NCBI GenBank assembly: GCA_000611775.1 | Contig: KK106984.1 | Location: 898,364-962,363, forward strand | DNA: 64,000 bases | Direction: 5' to 3' | Source: Umbilicaria muhlenbergii | Taxonomy: Eukaryota > Ascomycota > Lecanoromycetes > Umbilicariales > Umbilicariaceae | Shown: positions 58,201 through 64,000 of the stretch, piece after piece | Numbering within the stretch: the first letter of the stretch is position 1 | How the letters are laid out: each line of letters begins with the position of its first letter | Program-made: the position numbers and the translations under genes | The notes under the pieces: model-generated | What the model saw: only the letters and a program-made list of their open reading frames with translations | Databases searched by the model: none | What the model was told of the DNA's origin: nothing

Positions 58201-61200
58201 CCTGGTTGACATTCTTTCAGATCATCCGGATCTATCGCGTTGTTCTGGCAGTTCCTATGACCCGCGAACTAATCGTAAGTTCTGCTAACACACTCACCCT
58301 CTCTTCTTTGCTTTTGCTGATGCCGTACTTAGGTGACTGTCTTTGGTAACATTACTGGCTTGCTGAACCTTATAGTCTTCGTGTTTCTCCTTACTTTTCT
58401 TGCCGCTATCTTTGCCGTCCAAAATTTCCGTGGAGAGATTCTTGCAGCTGACTCACAAGGCAACGCTATTCGTATCACCTTCAAGGACATCTACAACTCC
58501 TTCATTGGCATGTATCAGGTCCTGTCCAGCGAAAACTGGACGGCCCTGATGTACAACGCAACGTCGTATACAAGCTCGAGAAAAACCTCATGGATAGCAG
58601 CAACGTTCTTTATCCTCTGGTTCATCCTCGCCAACTTTATCGTGCTGAACATGTTTATTGCGGTGATTCAAGAGAGTTTCGATGTCACTGAAGACGAGAA
58701 GCGACTCGAGCAAGTCAAGGCCTTTCTCCAACGCAAAGAGCTCGGTGGCTCCTCTCATGGCAATCTCTCGCTATCAACCATTTTCAAGCTTGGGATGAAT
58801 TTCCAACGCCACAAAGATCCTCTGGACTACGGACCAGCGACCACTGATATGCTTTTAAAGGATGCCGTCGTACGAGAATTCCTCGACGAACAACTGGAAT
58901 CGCACGAGATCACACACACCAACGGCACCGTGGCTAATGGCACCCGTGCAGGTCAAGTCAGACCTGGCCTGCTCTCATTGCTATGGAACAAAGCTGTCAG
59001 CATCTTGCAGAACCGAGAGCCCAACCCGTTTCATTCCCGCCTACAGTTCTCTCGAGCGTATAAAGATCTGGACCCTCGTACGATGGCCAGCGAAGTCGTA
59101 TCTGCCACAGATCAGAAGAAGCGCGCGCAACGCGAATACTTGCAGAAGCATCCCAGATATAACGTGTCGCTCTTTCTCTTTAGCCCAGCGCACCCTGTCC
59201 GTAGGTTTTGCCAGCGTATTGTGGGCCCCGGTAGGGGCAGCACTCGGATCGAGGGCGTCAACCCCGTAAGGTCTGTTTGGTACTCCTTCTCGGCCTTCAT
59301 ATATGCGGCAATCGTGGCAATGGTGTTGCTAGCATGCGTTACAACTCCACTATATCAGCGAGACTATTTCAACACGCCCGGGCGTCAGCCTCGCACCATT
59401 GGTTGGTTTGTGTGGACAGATATGGGTTTCGCTGTAGTGTTCACCATCGAGGCTGTGATAAAAGTCATTGCCGACGGCTTCTTTTGGACACCGAATGCCT
59501 GCTTTCGAAGTTCTTGGGGTTTCATTGATGGACTTGTACTTGTAACACTGTGGATCAACGTCGTGACGTCGCTTCTTTATGACGATAACGTGTCGAGAGC
59601 CGTGGGAGCCTTCAAAGCACTCAGGGCACTTCGACTGCTCAATGTTAGTGACAGTGCAAGAGACACATTTCACTCAGTCATAATCCTTGGGGGGTGGAAG
59701 GTCCTCTCGGTATGTTCGACAAAGCATCCTCGCGCCTCCTGTGAAACATCATACTTACCATAACCTGTCTAGGCTGCGTTCGTGTCCATTAGCCTCTTGG
59801 TTCCCTTTGCTATCTATGGCTTAAATCTCTTCAACGGCCAGATGGAGCAGTGCAACGATACGTCAAATTCTACCTTCAACCTAGTGACTGACTGTGTGGG
59901 TGAGTACAATAGCACTCCATACAACTGGTCCGTTTATGCTCCTAGAGAATATTCAAATCCTTACTACAACTTTGATGACTTTGGGAACTCGCTGTTCATC
60001 TTGTTTCAAATCGTATCACAGGAAGGCTGGACCGATGTCATGTGGTCGGCCATGAGTTCACCCGGACGTGGGCTGCAACAGAGACCCTACGCGGCAGAAG
60101 GGAACGCAGTATTCTTTATCATTTTCAACTTGCTTGGGGCGGTGTTCGTTCTGACTCTGTTCGTGTCTGTCTTCATGCGGAACTATACCGAACAGACCGG
60201 TGTAGCTTTTCTCACAGCTGATCAGCGTTCTTGGCTTGAGCTAAGGAAGTTGCTACGACAAATATCTCCGTCCAAGCGTCCCACGGGCAAGCCAGATCAG
60301 CTCTGGAGGACTTGGTGCTATAGAATTGCCGTTAAGAAGCACGGAAAATGGCAAAAGACCATGACGACTGTACTATGTCTACACTTGGTCTTGCTAGTCT
60401 TGGAGTGGTATCCAGAGGTCGAGTGGTGGGAGATTACAAGAGGTAGAATGCTATGCAAAGTGTCTCAGTTTTGTCACTGACTGTCATAGACTACCTCTTC
60501 CTCAGCTTCATCGGCGTCTACGTTGCCAACATCGCCATTCGTATCTTTGGGCTTAGCTGGAAACGATTTCGGAGGAGCTCTTGGGATCTCTATTCCATTC
60601 TCGCTGTTCCCGGTGCACTAATCACTACAATCCTCGCCCTAACAAACGAGAACAATCCAACTTACGCTCAGGTTCACAAGCTGTTTCTGGTCGCGATCGC
60701 TCTCCTTCTGATACCTCGCAACAATCAGCTTGATCAGCTTTTCAAAACCGCTGCAGCTAGTTTGACAACCATAGGCAACCTCTTGGCGACTTGGTTCGTC
60801 CTATTCTTGGTCTTCGCCATTGCACTTACACAAACATTCGGACTCACTCGATTTGGTGCAAACGAGAACGGCAACCTGAATTTTCGCACGGTACCGAAGG
60901 CTCTGATCCTGCTTTTCCGGATGAGCTGCGGTGAAGGTTGGAACGCGATCATGGAAGACTTTGCTACCATAACTCCTCCCAACTGCGTGGTGGACCCCAA
61001 CTTCTATAAGAGTGATTGTGGCAGTGCAGCTTGGGCCCGAGTTTTATTCATCGCCTGGAACATCCTTAGCATGTATATTTTTGTCAGCATGTTTGTATCA
61101 CTCATCTTCGAAAGCTTCTCTTATGTATATCAGCGCAGTAGTTTCGCTATCAGCAGGCACGAGATCAGGAGATTCAAAGAGGCATGGGCTACCCTGGACC

Positions 61201-62239
61201 AGGAAGGTACCGGATTCATCTCCAAGGATGCATTCCCTGGACTACTACGAGTAAGTTGTGCTTTGAGATCATCAACATCATCAGTTCTCACACTGTGCAG
61301 GAACTCTCGGGCGTTTTCGACATGCGCATCTACAAAGGCGAGCACTCTGTCGGGAGTATCCTGGAAGCCTGCAGAGTCGAGACCCGAGGGCCTGATTCTC
61401 CGGGCCGTGTCGTCCACGGCGTCGATCTGGACAAACTCTCGGAGCGAATCAGCACCATCAACGTCGCCAAAATCCGAGAGCAAAGGCGAAAGCTAGATCT
61501 CTTCTACCAGGAAGTCCTCGTTTCCGCCGACCAAGACCGCGGCATCAACTTCACCTCCTGTCTAATGATCCTCGCCCACTACAACGTCATCAGCGACAGC
61601 AAAAGCCTCCGCCTCGAAGAATTCCTCCGGCGGCGCGCCCGCCTCCAGCGCGTCGAGGAGGGAGTCCACCGCCGCGTCGTCATCGGCTTCTTCGACACCT
61701 GTTACTGGTCCCGCGAATTCCGCCACCGCCTCGACCTCCGCCACTCGGCCCGCATGGTCGCGGTGCCCAGTTTCCCCGTGCCGGAAATCTACATCGACGA
61801 CCAAAACGCCCAAACTCCCGCTACCGAGGCCTTCCCTACCGCGGCCCCGGGTCTTTCGCCTATGGATGGCCTCCCCAGGAACGCGGAGGTGGGAACGGGC
61901 AGCGGACTTGCGCACTACCCTGGTCTACGCTACCGCGCCGATTCGAGGGGCAGTTCGCCGGCGCGCTCGGATCGCAGCAGCAACAACACCAGTCCGCGAC
62001 TCATGCCGCATCGGCCGTCCTTTTCCGACGCCGGCGGCGGGGAGAGGTGGGGCCACGATGGGTCCATCAGTCCGGTCGATGGCGGGAGTTTGGGGGGCCG
62101 GAGTCGGGCAGGCAGTTCGGCGGTGGATCGGCAGACTGCGTTGGAGGTGTTTGATAATTCCGCTTGGGGGGAGAGTATTCGGCGGAGTTTTACGCTCAGT
62201 CGACGGGGGACGAGGGCGAGGGGGCGGGCGGGGGAGTGA
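55285..62239 (+). CDS. CCH1: Voltage-gated high-affinity calcium channel CCH1
   Basis: Predicted 2,156 aa in ten exons: 55285-57021, 57072-57528, 57580-57626, 57678-57754, 57811-57971, 58030-58274, 58333-59709, 59773-60442, 60490-61250 and 61301-62239. All joins keep frame. A disordered cytosolic N-terminus of about 360 residues precedes four six-helix repeats, the layout of calcium-channel alpha1 subunits. S4-like segments include LSCLRILRLLNLTMG and AFKALRALRLLNVSDSARD. Filter regions are VIMSANTFSD, LSSENWTALM, VSQEGWTDVM and SCGEGWNAIM, so the four positions read N-E-E-E. An EF-hand-like LDQEGTGFISKDAF follows repeat IV. The C-terminus is Ser/Gly/Arg-rich. Cch1 pairs with Mid1 in the plasma membrane for calcium entry during mating, stress and calcium starvation, activating calcineurin. 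Confidence 0.95.
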
Positions 62240-63601
62240 GGGGTGCGGGGGTTTTGTGGCTGTGGGGGGTGCGTATTGGGGACTTTATGTGGGTTGTATT
62301 GGCATCGGTATTGCTCGGGCAAAGAGCTGGGATGAAAGCGGAATGTGTGGGTGTGGGAAGGCTAGCACGTTCGTCACAGCGGGCAGGAGACCCCGTGATG
62401 CATGGGATTGGTGTTGGGTTATACGTACGCCGGGCTGTGGGCGCAGTTAGGAGGTGTGCCGGCCCGAGCATGCCTTTCCTTTTTCCATTTTTTCCTATGT
62501 CACAAGAGCATCGCGATTGTTTACGCAGCCGATGGGTTGCGCTGGGGTTGGGGGCGCAGGGGGACGCGGACCGCGGTGGCTGTTTTGGGCCTGCGTGTAG
62601 GTCTTTCCCAATTTCAGGGTTTCAAGGGTGGGGCGGGGGGGGGGTCAGAAATTGCATTGCGGGAGGGGCGTTCGGTCTTTTTTTGGGGCATGTCTTGGAG
62701 GATGACTGAATTGTTCGATCTTCGGATTCGAGATTACCACCGCGGTAGGCACGCGGATTAGATTAATGGCACGACTTGATACCTCGGGTGGAGATGACAG
62801 ATACGTTGGTCACCCATCTGGCACCCCCTTACTCCACACATCGATCCCGTCCCACCTGTAACGATAGACTATGGCTGAGGCAGTTCATGCCCAAAACGTT
62901 AGCGATCAGAGCTGTCGCGTCCGTTGTGGCAGATGCCTCGCCCTGGGCCCTCGCGCAAGATGACCCCGAAACCCAGACCCCCGTGCACGCCAACTCTGAA
63001 ACCAGATGCGGCAACACCCGGATCATCTTTTCCAGCCCCTTCGACTCGCGCGACTAAGGCAAGGAAGCCTGGGAGGTCGCGCTCCGCCTCTGCGCGTCAA
63101 TGCCGCGCGACCTGCAATCTTGTTGGCGTGGTCGCTTATTCGCGACACGAACGGTTTTTCGCTCTCGGCAGGTCATTGCGGAGGCGTGCGGACGTTGGAC
63201 GTGTCGAGTTTATGCCGCTCGGTCGGACATTATGCCCGGACGATGCATGGCTGCCCCTGGGTCTGAGAGAGAGGGGGGCGGGCATGAAGGTCTCGATCTG
63301 GCTGGGTGCCGGGAGTCTGGCTTGGTAAGGCTTTGCTGCAGAGGGGGGGTGGGTATAAGTGCGTGGTGGAGTTCTGCTCCTATTTGCACGGCTAAGAGTA
63401 TGGGATCTGTGGATCTGGCCTTGTACGTTTGAATTGTTGAAGACGCAGCGGATGCCTGAAGGTGTGAAGGATTGTTGATTGGGCCTTCACTCTCCGCTCT
63501 CTCTAGCCAGTGACTCCACACCATCACTGTCGTTGCTGCCTACCTTACCTAGCTCTGTCTCTCACATTCCTCCACCTCTCTACGCAACCAACGGAGCAAC
63601 C

Positions 63602-63683
63602 ATCTACCTAGCACCCATCTACACCACACAAACCACTCTTCTATCTACCTACCACCCATCTCCACCACACAAACCACTCTTCT
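63602..63683 (+). repeat. 41-bp tandem repeat, two copies
   Basis: Two adjacent 41-bp units (63602-63642 and 63643-63683) starting ATCTACCTA and ending AAACCACTCTTCT, differing at two positions. Recent duplication in a pyrimidine-rich leader. Confidence 0.9.
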
Positions 63684-63738
63684 CTTCCAGCATACTACCA
63701 TACTCCACCCGTCCAACCTACCACGCCCATTCGTCCTC

Positions 63739-63846
63739 ACAACCGCAGCCTCCAACTCCCATTCCAACCTCTACACAACCACAACTTCCAACTCCCAAAC
63801 CAAGCTCGTCACAACCACAACCTCCGACTCCCAACCCGACCTCTTC
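63739..63846 (+). repeat. 36-bp tandem repeat, three copies
   Basis: Three contiguous 36-bp units (63739, 63775 and 63811) of the form ACAACCRCARCYTCCRACTC plus a variable end. The period is a multiple of three and the array is open in one plus-strand frame (Thr-Thr-x-x-Ser-x-Ser), but that frame has no start codon and stops soon after. Confidence 0.88.
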
Positions 63847-63863
63847 TCAACCAACCACGAACG

Positions 63864-64000
63864 ATGTCTTCCCCCCTCACGCAAACCTTCCACAACCTCC
63901 CCCCCCTAACAACCACCCTCCCCCACCACCCCTCCCGCCTCTCCCGCCCCGCCGCCACCTCAACGTCCCCATCCCCATCAACATCCACCTCCCGCAACAC
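63864..64000 (+). CDS. Start of a gene running off the window (partial)
   Basis: ATG at 63864 opens a frame that stays open to the edge (45 complete codons), beginning MSSPLTQTFHNLPPLTTTLP. A long C/A-rich leader precedes it and the context ACGATGTC is acceptable. The residues are Pro/Ser/Thr-rich and too few to name a family; it could also be a mitochondrial-targeting or disordered N-terminus. The minus strand is open here too, which reflects composition. Confidence 0.4.
   Translation, partial: MSSPLTQTFHNLPPLTTTLPHHPSRLSRPAATSTSPSPSTSTSRN

Larger units (their letters stand above)
62240..63863. other. Intergenic region after CCH1
   Basis: 1.6 kb. The left part (CCH1 3' UTR side) is G-rich on the plus strand; the right 350 bp are C/A-rich and consist largely of two families of short tandem repeats, listed separately, that form the probable 5' leader of the last gene. 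No other gene supported. Confidence 0.45.

Noticed and set aside
364-62239. A deliberate stress-signalling cluster (SSK2, KIN1, Whi2-like, CCH1, surface sensor)
   Set aside because: These genes are scattered among unrelated housekeeping genes on both strands; proximity is probably chance.
62164-62709. 181-codon plus-strand frame overlapping the CCH1 3' end
   Set aside because: Overlaps conserved-length CCH1 C-terminus in another frame and is Gly-rich without any motif.
1-64000. tRNA, rRNA, CRISPR or prophage-like features
   Set aside because: No complete B-box with matching A-box, no rRNA-like sequence and no regularly spaced repeats were seen; these are also unlikely in a eukaryotic gene-dense segment except for tRNAs, which a dedicated search could still reveal.

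Overview
This window is chromosomal DNA from a filamentous ascomycete (Pezizomycotina; a dothideomycete is my best guess, not proven). The reasons are dense short introns (mostly 50-120 bp, GT..AG, often with a CTAAC/CTGAC-like branch site), ascomycete-type orthologues (PEX20, KIN1 with a KA1 tail, a fungal Rsc7/Swp82 protein, a Whi2-type BTB protein, CCH1), and a Fot1/pogo DNA transposon typical of these fungi. I rebuilt the exon structure of each gene by hand; apart from the Whi2 gene (start not found) and the gene cut by the right edge, every model below closes in one frame with a length divisible by three.

Layout, left to right. 0.4-9.3 kb: an SSK2-class MAPKKK (-) and a Rsc7/Swp82 chromatin-remodeller subunit (-). 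9.3-13.4 kb: about 4 kb with no credible gene, only small tandem repeats. 13.4-19.6 kb: S-adenosylmethionine synthetase (-) and the GTPase GPN3 (+) share a divergent promoter, followed by an Apq12-like protein (-) and a single-pass cell-surface protein (-). 19.6-22.8 kb: a low-confidence Cys-rich ORF and a 1,975-bp pogo-like transposon with about 110-bp inverted ends and three stops in its transposase. 23.0-31 kb: a secreted PQQ-type sugar dehydrogenase (+), an F-box protein (+), SEC13 (-) and PEX20 (+). 31.6-46.3 kb: Whi2-like BTB protein (+), GPATCH1-like G-patch protein (-), KIN1 kinase (+), CAF40/RCD1 (+), and a PHD-finger chromatin protein (+). 47.2-62.2 kb: TRAPPC11 (-), the mitochondrial glycine carrier HEM25 (+), a UBTD1-like ubiquitin-fold protein (+), and the voltage-gated calcium channel CCH1 (+). 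63.9 kb: the start of another gene that runs off the window.

Most genes are housekeeping (vesicle coats and tethers, peroxisome import, mRNA turnover, chromatin, one-carbon and heme metabolism). Several are stress or surface signalling parts: SSK2 (osmotic MAPK cascade), KIN1 (polarity), Whi2 (stress/TOR), CCH1 (calcium entry) and a stress-sensor-like membrane protein. I see no secondary-metabolite cluster, no CRISPR, no rRNA or tRNA gene, and no clear previously undescribed system. The most unusual observations are structural: an 11-nt micro-exon in the SAM synthetase gene, two genes whose first coding exon is only the ATG, a recently copied in-frame repeat in PEX20, an Asn in place of the first filter Glu in CCH1, and a (Lys-Asn-x)-type 9-bp minisatellite at 46.8 kb.
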